From positions 1-8,163 of the forward strand of contig JASHRY010000030.1 in NCBI GenBank assembly GCA_030037105.1: a DNA stretch of 8,163 nucleotides. The letters run 5' to 3'. How positions within the stretch are numbered: position 1 is the first letter of the stretch; every line of letters starts with the position of its first letter. This stretch comes from Xanthobacteraceae bacterium (GTDB lineage Bacteria; Pseudomonadota; Alphaproteobacteria; Rhizobiales; Xanthobacteraceae). The notes beneath the pieces were generated by a model. The model ran no database searches. It was not told the origin of the DNA and saw only the letters and a list, made by a program, of their open reading frames with translations. Of this stretch, positions 1 to 6,653 are shown in pieces. Made by a program: the position numbers and the translations under genes.

Positions 1-366
1 TCGACGCCACGGGGGCGCGATCGCCGCGAGCTTGATTGCGAGCAATGACGCCGTCCCGACCAGCATGAGCACGCCGCCGAGCGTGCCGAGGATCACGGGA
101 AGGCTGAGGGGCGGATAAGGCGCCGGCCGGCCGAAGGCGTAGGCGTAGACCGCGGCGGCCGACGTCGACGCGACGCAGAGCAGGAAACCATAGACCAGCG
201 CATGGTGCGCGTATCTGCGCCCGCGGGAGAACGCGCCGTCGCGATCGTTGCAGCCGCCGCATCGGCACCGCCTTGCGGCGACCTCATCCTCATCAATCCA
301 CGCAGCGAATGCGGCGGCGACTTGCCGGACGGCCGCGCCAAAGCCGCAGCAATTGGCGATGCTCAA
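1..366 (-). pseudogene. tcuB: TcuB/CitB-like membrane protein, C-terminal remnant (N-terminal half missing)
   Basis: This minus-strand frame is open from 366 to the left edge (122 codons) and has no ATG or GTG before position 96. From about position 258 down it reads like the membrane half of TcuB/CitB, the protein thought to pass electrons from the flavoprotein TcuA (tricarballylate dehydrogenase) to the quinone pool. Matching pieces are GGCNDRD (258-238), a His-His pair (207-202), YGFLLCVASTS in a first hydrophobic segment, and APYPPLSLPVILGTLGG leading into a second (about 96-15). The family's iron-sulfur Cys clusters and first membrane helices, roughly the first half of a 370-residue protein, are absent: parC ends at 363. 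Codons 366-259 show no clear similarity, and a Gly-rich stretch (QGGADA) sits in a neighbouring frame, so a frameshift near 255-265 is also possible. A TTG at 366 overlaps the parC stop and could start a short protein, but a deletion remnant is more likely. The far end lies outside the window. Confidence 0.6.
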
Positions 367-2612
367 CGACCGTCGAACTTGTTGTTCCTGGGAAAACCCT
401 TGGGCGCGAGGCGACCGGCATCGGCGCGGTTGCCGCGCCAGTCGGCGAGTTCTTTGAGCGACAGCGTGAAGACGCGGCCGGCCGAATCGGTCCAGCTCAA
501 ACCCTTTTCCGCCGCAAAGGTCTTGATGTCGGCGAGCCCGCCGTCCTTGTGGCGCTGCAGGCGCACGCCGCGGCCGCGCGCCATCTCCGGCACTTGATCG
601 AGCGGGAAGACCAGCATCTTGCGGTTCTCGCCGATGGCCGCCGCAAGTTCGCCCTCGACCGGCGCGATCACGCGCGCCGCATCAGGCGGCGTCACGTTGA
701 GGATCTGCTTGCCCTTGCGCGTGATGGCGAGACACTCGTCCTCGGGCACGATGAATCCCCTGCCCTGCCGGCTCGCCACCACGAGCTTGCGCGCGCCCTG
801 AAAGCGAAACACTGCGACCACGTCGGCCTCTTGCTCGAGGTCGATGAACAGCCGGATCGGCTCGCCATGCCCGCGCCCGCCCGGCAGCTTGGCCGCTTCG
901 ATGGTGTAGCAGCGCCCGTTGGTGGCGAAGATGAGGAGCTTCGACGTCGTCTCGGCGAAGAACGCGAGCTTGAGGCCGTCGTCGGTCTTGAAGGCGAGAC
1001 CGGAGAGGTCGGCGACCTGGCCGCGCAAGGCGCGAATCCAGCCCTTCTCGGAGACCACGACCGTGATCGGTTCGCGCTCGAGCAAAGCCGCCTCGATCGC
1101 GGCCTCGTCGTGCGCCGGCGCCGGCGCAAAGCCGGTGCGGCGCCTGCCGAGCGGCGTTTTCGGGCCGAACTTGTCGCGCACCTCGCGAATCTGGCCGGCA
1201 ATGGTCTTCCATTGCGCCGGCTCCGAGCGCAACAAATCCTCGACCTTGCGCTTTTCCGCGCGCAGCGCCTTGTCCTCGGCGCGGATTTCGATCTCTTCGA
1301 GCCGGCGCAAATTGCGCAGCCGCATGTTGAGGATGGCGTCGGCCTGAATCTCAGACAACCGGAAGCTCCGCATCAGCACCGGCTTCGGCTCATCCTCCTT
1401 GCGGATGATCTTAATGACCTTGTCGAGGTTCAGATAGGCGACGAGATAGCCGCCCAGCACTTCCAGCCGATGCTCGATCTCGCGCAGCCGATGGCGGGAA
1501 CGGCGCAGCAAAACGTCGCGCCGGTGAGCGAGCCATTCGCCCAGCGCTTCGGCGAGCCCGACGACCTTGGGAATGCGGCCGCGGACGAGGACGTTCATGT
1601 TGAGCGGAACCCGGCTTTCCAGTTCGGTGAACTTGAACAAGCTCTCCATCATCAGCGCGGGATCGACGCTGCGCGAGCGCGGCTCGAACACGAGGCGCAC
1701 GTCTTCCGCGGACTCGTCGCGCATGTCGGCGACGAGCGGTAGCTTCTTCTCGTTAATCAGCCCGGCGATCGCCTCGACGAGGCGCATCTTCTGCACCTGC
1801 CAGGGAATTTCGGTGACCACGACCTGATAGGTGCCGCGTCCGGTATCCTCCGTCTTCCAGCGCGCGCGCAGGCGGAACGCGCCGCGCCCGCTCGCGTAGA
1901 CCTCGGCGATCGTCTCCGGCGGATCGACGATGACGCCGCCGGTCGGAAAATCGGGGCCGGGCACGAATTTCATGAGCGTGCGGACGCGCGCCTTCGGCTG
2001 CTCGATGAGATTGAGCGCCGCCTCGCACAGTTCGGCGACGTTGTGCGGCGGAATGGCCGTGGCCATGCCGACCGCGATTCCCTGCGAACCGTTGGCGAGC
2101 AGATTGGGAAAGGCCGCCGGCAGAACGACGGGTTCCTGGGCGACGCCGTCGTAGGTCGGGCGGAAATCCACCGCATCCTCATCAATGCCGTCGAGCAGAA
2201 GACGCGCGACGTCGGTCATGCGCGCTTCGGTGTAGCGCATGGCCGCAGGATTATCGCCGTCGATATTGCCGAAATTGCCCTGGCCGTCGACCAGCGGATA
2301 GCGCGAGGAGAAATCCTGGGCGAGGCGCACCAGCGCCTCGTAGATCGCCTGGTCGCCGTGCGGATGAAAGTTGCCCATCACGTCGCCGACGATCTTCGCC
2401 GATTTCTTGAACGCCGCGGCGGGATCAAGATGCAACAGCCGCATGCCGTAGAGGATGCGGCGATGCACCGGCTTGAGCCCGTCGCGTGCGTCGGGCAGCG
2501 CGCGATGCATGATGGTCGAGAGCGCATAGGCGAGATAGCGCTCCTCGAGCGCCTCGCGCAGCGCGATCTCCCGCACGTCGCCGGGATCGGGGGGAATCAG
2601 TTTCTTGTTCAC
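363..2612 (-). CDS. parC: DNA topoisomerase IV subunit A ParC
   Basis: A 749-residue type IIA topoisomerase subunit; with ParE it decatenates sister chromosomes and relaxes supercoils. The breakage-reunion domain shows [20 protein letters not shown] (25-44), [12 protein letters not shown] (46-57), [13 protein letters not shown] (81-93), [20 protein letters not shown] with catalytic Tyr127, then the [12 protein letters not shown] and TGGVI motifs, the tower, a coiled-coil arm with [12 protein letters not shown], and a beta-propeller C-terminal domain from about residue 512 ([16 protein letters not shown]). ParC is preferred over GyrA because of the length, the lack of a visible GyrA-box (QRRGGKG type), and the recO neighbour. 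No ATG lies before the conserved domain, so the GTG at 2612 is the likely start (20 bp after recO), with TTG at 2618 as an alternative; neither has a clear Shine-Dalgarno sequence. Position 88, where E. coli ParC has Ser80, is Gln. The stop overlaps the next open frame as TTGA. Confidence 0.95.
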   Translation of the reverse strand: MNKKLIPPDPGDVREIALREALEERYLAYALSTIMHRALPDARDGLKPVHRRILYGMRLLHLDPAAAFKKSAKIVGDVMGNFHPHGDQAIYEALVRLAQDFSSRYPLVDGQGNFGNIDGDNPAAMRYTEARMTDVARLLLDGIDEDAVDFRPTYDGVAQEPVVLPAAFPNLLANGSQGIAVGMATAIPPHNVAELCEAALNLIEQPKARVRTLMKFVPGPDFPTGGVIVDPPETIAEVYASGRGAFRLRARWKTEDTGRGTYQVVVTEIPWQVQKMRLVEAIAGLINEKKLPLVADMRDESAEDVRLVFEPRSRSVDPALMMESLFKFTELESRVPLNMNVLVRGRIPKVVGLAEALGEWLAHRRDVLLRRSRHRLREIEHRLEVLGGYLVAYLNLDKVIKIIRKEDEPKPVLMRSFRLSEIQADAILNMRLRNLRRLEEIEIRAEDKALRAEKRKVEDLLRSEPAQWKTIAGQIREVRDKFGPKTPLGRRRTGFAPAPAHDEAAIEAALLEREPITVVVSEKGWIRALRGQVADLSGLAFKTDDGLKLAFFAETTSKLLIFATNGRCYTIEAAKLPGGRGHGEPIRLFIDLEQEADVVAVFRFQGARKLVVASRQGRGFIVPEDECLAITRKGKQILNVTPPDAARVIAPVEGELAAAIGENRKMLVFPLDQVPEMARGRGVRLQRHKDGGLADIKTFAAEKGLSWTDSAGRVFTLSLKELADWRGNRADAGRLAPKGFPRNNKFDGR

Positions 2613-2632
2613 GGCCAAGAGCCGTAGCGCGG

Positions 2633-3358
2633 TTAGCCGTTGCGAACAAGAACGGCCGCGAGGAAACGCGCGCGCGCGTCGGGCAAGGCGAGTCCGCGCG
2701 GCGCAAAAGCGCGTCGGTCGAGAAAGAATCCGGTCAGCGCGAAGGCGTCGGCGAGATCTGCGGCGGAGACCGGATCGTCGTCCGCGCGCAGGAACGCGGG
2801 GAGCCGCATGAGTTTCTCGCGGTAGGCTTCGCCGGCCGCGCGCGAGACGGCGCGGCCGGAACGCGGCGAGACGTAGATAAGGTCGTCGATCGCGCCGGTC
2901 GCGGCGCAGGAGCGAAGGTCGAGCCCGAAGCCGAGCTCGGCGAGGAACGCCAGCTCGAAGCGCGCCACCATCGGCGCCGCCGCCGCAGCGTCGCCGAGCG
3001 CATTGAGGATCGCTTCGAGCGCGCCATGGACCCGCGCATGCGGCTCGCGCTCGGCAAGGAGCCGGCACAAGGCCGCCAGATGCGTGACGCCGTGGAGGGC
3101 GTGCGCCGCCGCGAGAAAATCGGCCGCGCGCAGATTGACGCCCTCGACCGCATAATTGCCGAGATGCTCGTCGAGCCGCGCCCGCCAAGTCGCGCGCAGC
3201 GAATTGCCGGGCTGCAACACCGCGCGCAGCCGCGCGCCGGCGCCGCCGCGGACGAGACCGAGATGGCGGCCGCGCGCATGCGTCAGCAATTCGAGAATGA
3301 CGCTGGTCTCGCCGTGGCGCTTGACGCCGAGCACGATGCCGTCATCGGTCCATTGCAT
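2633..3358 (-). CDS. recO: DNA repair protein RecO
   Basis: A 241-residue RecO, which with RecR (and RecF) loads RecA on SSB-coated single strands in gap repair and anneals complementary strands. The N-terminal OB fold starts [22 protein letters not shown], followed by [18 protein letters not shown], and the helical part contains [17 protein letters not shown] and [19 protein letters not shown]. The four-Cys zinc site of some RecO proteins is absent, as I recall is usual for alphaproteobacteria. The frame stays open upstream into the palindromic repeat, with in-frame ATGs at 3367 and 3403 and a GTG at 3448. The ATG at 3358 is chosen because RecO homologues begin at this MxWxDxGI motif. Its leader, including a weak CGGA about 10 nt upstream, comes from the repeat end. 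The TAA stop is 20 bp before the parC start. Confidence 0.94.
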   Translation of the reverse strand: MQWTDDGIVLGVKRHGETSVILELLTHARGRHLGLVRGGAGARLRAVLQPGNSLRATWRARLDEHLGNYAVEGVNLRAADFLAAAHALHGVTHLAALCRLLAEREPHARVHGALEAILNALGDAAAAAPMVARFELAFLAELGFGLDLRSCAATGAIDDLIYVSPRSGRAVSRAAGEAYREKLMRLPAFLRADDDPVSAADLADAFALTGFFLDRRAFAPRGLALPDARARFLAAVLVRNG

Positions 3359-3362
3359 GTTC

Positions 3363-3504
3363 GTCATTCCGGGAGGCCCAAAGGGCCGAACCCGGGAATC
3401 CATAATCACGAATTTCGCGAAACTCGCACTGAAAAAATATGTAGCCACAAACCCGGTGGCTATGGATTCCGGGCTCGCGGCCTGCAGCCGCGCCCCGGAA
3501 TGAC
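3363..3504. repeat. BIME-like palindromic element: two inverted REP-type hairpins
   Basis: Two inverted copies of a unit of about 43 bp bound a 56-bp centre. Read inward, the left copy (3363-3404) is GTCATTCCGGG, then a 17-nt core, then CCCGGGAATCCATA; the right copy (3504-3461, reverse strand) is GTCATTCCGGG, a 20-nt core, then CCCGGAATCCATA. Each copy folds on itself: TTCCGGG pairs with CCCGG(G)AA, with an inner stem GGCCC/AAA/GGGCC (3375-3387) in the left copy and CGCGGC/CTGCA/GCCGCG (3476-3492) in the right. The centre holds a 10-bp palindrome TTTCGCGAAA (3413-3422) and a stem TAGCCAC/GTGGCTA with a 7-nt loop (3442-3462). The element fills the era-recO gap nearly exactly, from 1 bp after the era stop codon to 4 bp before the recO ATG. 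I recognise the GTCATTCCGGG...GAATCCAT pattern as a common intergenic repeat of Hyphomicrobiales. Such elements can protect mRNA ends or attenuate downstream genes; the effect here is inference. Confidence 0.85.
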
Positions 3505-3505
3505 G

Positions 3506-4420
3506 CTACTCGTGCGGAAACTCCAGGCCCATCTCCCGGTAACGCTCCGGATCGTCCTCCCAGCCCTCCCGCACCTTGACGAACAGGAACAGGTGCACCG
3601 GCTGCTCGATCGCCGCGGCGATCTCGGCACGCGCCTCCGCACCGATCGCCTTGATGGTTTGGCCGCCCCTGCCGAGCACGATCTTGCGCTGGCTTTCGCG
3701 CGCGACATAGATCGTCTGCTCGATGCGGACGGAGCCGTCCTTGAGTTCCTTCCAGGCTTGGGTCTCGACCGTCGACTGGTACGGCAATTCCTGGCGCAGG
3801 CGCAGAAAGAGCTTTTCGCGCGTGATCTCGGCGGCGAGCTGACGCAACGGCACGTCGGAAATCTCGTCCCCCGGATAGAGCCACGGCCCCGCCGGCACAT
3901 GAGCGGCGAACCAGCTCTTGAGATCGGCGACGCCGTCGCCGGACAGCGCCGAGATCATGAAGGTTGCGGCGAACGCCGCGCGTTCATTCAGCGTCTGTGC
4001 CAAGGCGAGCAGCGCCGGCTTCGCAACCAGATCAACTTTATTGAGCACCAGCGCTCTGGCCGCGCGGATATCGGCCACGCCGCGCAGAATCATACCATCA
4101 TCGCGCTCAACGCCGCGGCGCGAGTCGATCAGGAGCGCGACGATGTCGGCATCCTGCGCGCCGCTCCAGGCGCTTCCCACCATGGCGCGGTCGAGCCGGC
4201 GGCGCGGCGCGAAAATGCCCGGTGTATCGACGAAGACGAGTTGCGCCGGGCCTTCGACGGCGATGCCGCGGACGGGCATGCGCGTGGTCTGCACCTTGGG
4301 CGTGACGATCGACACCTTGGAGCCGACCAGCACGTTGACAAGCGTCGACTTGCCGACATTCGGCGCGCCGATCAGCGCCACGAAGCCGCACCTCGTGACG
4401 CGCTCGGCCGGCTCAGCCAT
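3506..4420 (-). CDS. era: GTPase Era
   Basis: A 304-residue GTPase that binds the 3' end of 16S rRNA and assists 30S subunit maturation, at the ribosome and inner membrane. All GTP-binding motifs are present: G1 GAPNVGKS (18-25), G2 region PKVQTTR (41-47), G3 DTPG (65-68), G4 NKVD (127-130), and G5-like ISALSGDG (156-163). The C-terminal KH domain follows, with IYVARESQRKIVLGRGG (237-253), whose GRGG loop contacts RNA. Length matches the 300-residue family. The ATG at 4420 overlaps the rnc stop by 8 nt (ATGGCTGA), the classic rnc-era coupling that joins an rRNA-cutting enzyme to a ribosome assembly factor. The TAG stop (3508-3506) lies 1 bp beyond the end of the palindromic repeat in the era-recO gap, so the mRNA folds into a hairpin immediately after the gene. 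Confidence 0.97.
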   Translation of the reverse strand: MAEPAERVTRCGFVALIGAPNVGKSTLVNVLVGSKVSIVTPKVQTTRMPVRGIAVEGPAQLVFVDTPGIFAPRRRLDRAMVGSAWSGAQDADIVALLIDSRRGVERDDGMILRGVADIRAARALVLNKVDLVAKPALLALAQTLNERAAFAATFMISALSGDGVADLKSWFAAHVPAGPWLYPGDEISDVPLRQLAAEITREKLFLRLRQELPYQSTVETQAWKELKDGSVRIEQTIYVARESQRKIVLGRGGQTIKAIGAEARAEIAAAIEQPVHLFLFVKVREGWEDDPERYREMGLEFPHE

Positions 4421-5279
4421 CGAACCGCTCGGGCTTGACGCCCTCGCGTTCGATCATGGCGGCGGCGGCGGCCTGCTCGGCGGCGCGCTTCGAGCGTCCG
4501 CCGCCTTCGGCGGGAGCGAGGCGGGGAAGCTCCACGGCGACGCGAAACTGCGGATCGTGGGCGGGACCGGAGCGCGCGATCTCCCGGTAGCTCGGCGTCG
4601 GCAGACCGCGCGCCTGCGCCCATTCCTGCAGCACCGTTTTTGGATCGCGGAGCGGCGGCGCCTTGGTGCGCATGCGCGCTTCCCACAGCCGTCCGACGAG
4701 GGCCTTCGCGGCGGGAAAGCCGCCGTCGAGATAGGCCGCGCCGATCAGCGCCTCGCAGACATCGGCAAGGATCGCCGGCCGCGTGCGGCCGCCGGCATTG
4801 ACTTCCGAGGCGCCGAGCCGGATCGCCGCACCGAGATCGATGGCGCGCGCGATCTCGGCGCAGGTTTCCTTGCGCACCAGATCGGCGAGGCGGCGCGACA
4901 GCTCGCCTTCATCGGCCTTGGGAAAGGCGCGGAACAGCATGTCGGAAATCACCAGGCCGAGGACGTGGTCGCCCAGGAACTCAAGTCGCTGATAGCTCCC
5001 GGCGCGGTCGCGCGCGCCCTTGAGCGCGGAAACATGCGAAAGCGCGCGATCGAGCAAGGCGGCGTCGGCGAATCGGTAGCCGATGCGGTCCTCGAGCGAG
5101 CCATCGCCACGGCGACGGCGGCGGCGGAATTCCTCCTGCCTCTCGGTCGGCGCTGCCGAGGCGGAGGATATCTCCGCTGCGGCCGGCGCAAACGGCGCCA
5201 CCCGCGCGGCGAGGAGGTCACCAGCGGGTGGCCGTTGCGGCGGCGGTGCAACCGATTTGGCTTTGCGCCGGCGACTCAT
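4413..5279 (-). CDS. rnc: Ribonuclease III, with N-terminal extension
   Basis: A 288-residue double-strand-specific endoribonuclease that separates rRNA precursors and cuts structured mRNAs and antisense duplexes. The catalytic domain starts near residue 62 (LEDRIGYRFADAALLDRALSH) and carries YQRLEFLGDHVLGL with metal ligands Glu100 and Asp104, then LADVCEALIGAAYLDGG with Asp173 and Glu176, equivalent to E. coli Glu38/41-Asp45-Asp114-Glu117 signature residues. A dsRNA-binding domain follows from DPKTVLQEWAQARG (212) to about 277, ending in SKRAAEQAAAAAMI. The usual family length is 220-240, so there is an extra 55-60 residues at the N terminus, rich in Ala, Pro and Arg, including a run of six Arg (52-57). 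The ATG at 5279 is chosen because it overlaps the lepB stop as ATGA; starting further upstream (5318) would overlap lepB by 43 nt. The stop lies inside the era start region (8-nt overlap). Confidence 0.95.
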   Translation of the reverse strand: MSRRRKAKSVAPPPQRPPAGDLLAARVAPFAPAAAEISSASAAPTERQEEFRRRRRRGDGSLEDRIGYRFADAALLDRALSHVSALKGARDRAGSYQRLEFLGDHVLGLVISDMLFRAFPKADEGELSRRLADLVRKETCAEIARAIDLGAAIRLGASEVNAGGRTRPAILADVCEALIGAAYLDGGFPAAKALVGRLWEARMRTKAPPLRDPKTVLQEWAQARGLPTPSYREIARSGPAHDPQFRVAVELPRLAPAEGGGRSKRAAEQAAAAAMIEREGVKPERFDG

Positions 5280-6028
5280 CTCACGAGCGTAAACAGACGG
5301 CCCCAGCGTACCGTCCACGGCCAGCGCCAGATCTCCCAGGCGTGGATGTCGCCCCTGATCGAGAAGAAGATGATCTGCGCCTTGCCGATGATGTTTTCGT
5401 AGGGCACGTAGCCGACTTGGCTGAGCACGCGGCTGTCGGTCGAGTTGTCGCGGTTGTCGCCCATCATGAAATAATGGCCCGGCGGCACTACGTAGAGCGG
5501 CGTATTGTCGAAGAAGCCGTTGTCGGTGAGATCGAGCGTGGTGTAGGTGACACCGTTCGGCAGCGTCTCGCGATACTGTTTGACGCGCTGGACGGAGCCA
5601 TCATCGTCGGTGACGAAATCTGCGATCCGCTCACGCTTGACCGGCACGCCGTTGATGTTGAGGACGCCGTCGATCATCTGTATGCGATCGCCGGGGAGCC
5701 CGATGACGCGCTTGATGTAGTCGGTGGTGTCGTCCTTCGGCAGCCGAAACACGACCACGTCGCCGCGGTTGACCCGACCGCCGAAAATGCGGCCCGAGAA
5801 CAGCGGCGGCGAGAACGGCAACGAGTAATGGGTATAGCCGTAGGAATATTTGGAGACGAACAAATAATCGCCGACGAGCAGCGTCGGGATCATCGAGCCG
5901 GAAGGAATATTGAAGGGCTGAAACAAAAAGGTGCGGATGACGAGGGCAATAATGAGGGCGTGGACCACCACGCGCACCGTCTCGGCGATTCCGCCCTCTT
6001 TCCGTTTGGTCCCGCTCTGCACGCTCAT
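5276..6028 (-). CDS. lepB: Signal peptidase I LepB
   Basis: A 250-residue type I signal peptidase. It cleaves N-terminal signal peptides from proteins exported by Sec or Tat, at the periplasmic face of the inner membrane. After a short basic N terminus (GTKRKEGG) comes one transmembrane helix (about residues 17-36, VRVVVHALIIALVIRTFLF), then box B, IPSGSMIPTLLVGD, with nucleophile Ser45; box D, YIKRVIGLPGD, with general-base Lys106; and box E, GDNRDNSTDSR (190-200). A single TM helix is usual in alphaproteobacteria, against two in E. coli. The reading frame stays open upstream to a TTG at 6094, but that adds a polar, Arg-rich stretch before the helix, so the ATG at 6028 is preferred; no strong Shine-Dalgarno sequence decides it. 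The TGA stop overlaps the rnc ATG as ATGA, implying coupled translation with rnc. Confidence 0.96.
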   Translation of the reverse strand: MSVQSGTKRKEGGIAETVRVVVHALIIALVIRTFLFQPFNIPSGSMIPTLLVGDYLFVSKYSYGYTHYSLPFSPPLFSGRIFGGRVNRGDVVVFRLPKDDTTDYIKRVIGLPGDRIQMIDGVLNINGVPVKRERIADFVTDDDGSVQRVKQYRETLPNGVTYTTLDLTDNGFFDNTPLYVVPPGHYFMMGDNRDNSTDSRVLSQVGYVPYENIIGKAQIIFFSIRGDIHAWEIWRWPWTVRWGRLFTLVR

Positions 6029-6245
6029 CCGCCTATTGTCCCGTTCCGATGCTCCGCCCCGCGACCTTGTAACCCCTGAGGCAGAGGCGCGCAAATGCGC
6101 CCGGGATTTCGCCGCGGAACCGGCCGTTCGCTTTTGTCCGGGAACCTCATGAGCTTAGTGCCGGGTTGGCGCGCATGACGAATTTTCATCGTCGCGGCGC
6201 GCCGCCGCTGTTGCGCGGCGCGGGGCCGCCTCGCCGGCGCCGCAC
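6029..6245. other. Non-coding gap between acpS and lepB with GC-rich palindromes
   Basis: This 217-bp gap holds no recognised gene. Near the acpS end is a perfect 12-bp palindrome GCGGCGCGCCGC (6194-6205), flanked by further GCGCGGCGCGG repeats that could form a strong structure. Next to it, GACGA and TCGTC flank a 7-nt spacer (6179-6195). There is no T-run after either, so a Rho-independent terminator is not supported. A frame of 54 codons (ATG 6189, stop 6027-6025) ends in an ATGA overlap with the lepB start, but it has no Shine-Dalgarno sequence, is rich in Arg, Gly and Pro, and resembles nothing I know. The gap is the likeliest place for a promoter serving lepB-rnc-era, but I could not pick a convincing -35/-10 pair. 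Confidence 0.4.
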
Positions 6246-6653
6246 TCAGCGGCCGTCGACGGCGATCGCGGAGATGACGACGAGGGCGTGGGCCATGGGC
6301 CCTTCGTCGGTGAGGGTGAGGTTGATGCGCGCCTCGTAGCCCGCCGGCGTGATGGCGTTGAGGCGCCGTTCGGCGCCGCCCCTGAGTTCGAGGGTCGGCC
6401 GTCCCGACGGCAAGTTGACCACGCCCATATCGCGCCACCAGACGCCGGCGCGCAGCCCGGTGCCGAGCGCTTTGGCGCAGGCTTCCTTGGCGGCAAAGCG
6501 CTTGGCGTAAGTCTCGACCCGGTTGCGCCTCTTGTCGGCGCGCGCGCGCTCGGTCGGGGTGAAGACGCGATCGAGAAAACGCTCGCCGTGACGTTCGATC
6601 ACCTTGGCAATGCGGCGCACGTCGGTGATGTCGGAGCCGATGCCGAGGATCAT
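6246..6653 (-). CDS. acpS: Holo-[acyl-carrier-protein] synthase AcpS
   Basis: A 135-residue group I 4'-phosphopantetheinyl transferase, close to the family's usual 120-140 residues. It transfers phosphopantetheine from coenzyme A to the conserved serine of apo-ACP, producing the active carrier for fatty-acid (and lipid A and membrane lipid) synthesis. The sequence begins [15 protein letters not shown] with Mg-binding Asp8, continues with FTPTER (31-36), and has [15 protein letters not shown] (52-66) with Glu57 as the second Mg ligand. These correspond to Asp9 and Glu58 of E. coli AcpS. The end, [11 protein letters not shown], is the usual final beta strand. Its ATG at 6653 overlaps the pdxJ stop by 4 nt (ATGA), fixing the start. 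It is followed by the largest non-coding gap of the cluster before lepB. Confidence 0.97.
   Translation of the reverse strand: MILGIGSDITDVRRIAKVIERHGERFLDRVFTPTERARADKRRNRVETYAKRFAAKEACAKALGTGLRAGVWWRDMGVVNLPSGRPTLELRGGAERRLNAITPAGYEARINLTLTDEGPMAHALVVISAIAVDGR

Noticed and set aside
93..341. An 82-codon minus-strand frame between parC and the left edge
   Set aside because: The neighbouring minus-strand frame gives the hydrophobic TcuB-like sequence with family motifs, whereas this frame is Arg/Ser/Pro-rich. It may hold a few residues of the decayed tcuB if a frameshift occurred near 255-265, but it is not a gene of its own.
273..1742. A 489-codon plus-strand open frame opposite parC
   Set aside because: It is antisense to the well-conserved parC coding region. 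Long shadow frames are expected in G+C-rich DNA, the product is Arg/Ala-rich with no recognisable domain, and it has no supporting neighbours.
2613..3188. N-terminal extension of ParC by 192 residues (frame open to 3188)
   Set aside because: The extension overlaps recO in another frame and is Arg-rich shadow sequence; ParC homologues begin shortly before [16 protein letters not shown], which fits the GTG at 2612.
3363..3504. Rho-independent terminator after era
   Set aside because: The hairpins are strong, but no T-run follows either stem on the minus strand, and the paired inverted units fit a dispersed palindromic repeat better.
3026..4438. A 470-codon plus-strand open frame across recO, the repeat and era
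   Set aside because: It lies antisense to two certain genes, runs through the palindromic repeat, and has a composition typical of high-GC shadows (Arg, Ala, His, Asp rich) with no known domain.
3918..5402. A 494-codon plus-strand open frame across era, rnc and the end of lepB
   Set aside because: It crosses three conserved minus-strand genes, and its translation changes character along its length without any family motif; treated as a shadow.
5228..6079. A 283-codon plus-strand frame opposite lepB
   Set aside because: It mirrors lepB almost exactly and has no recognisable motif, whereas the minus strand shows all the signal peptidase I boxes.
6025..6189. A 54-codon minus-strand frame ending in ATGA overlap with lepB
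   Set aside because: No Shine-Dalgarno sequence, Arg/Pro/Gly-rich content, and no known relative; the overlap alone is too weak to call a gene.
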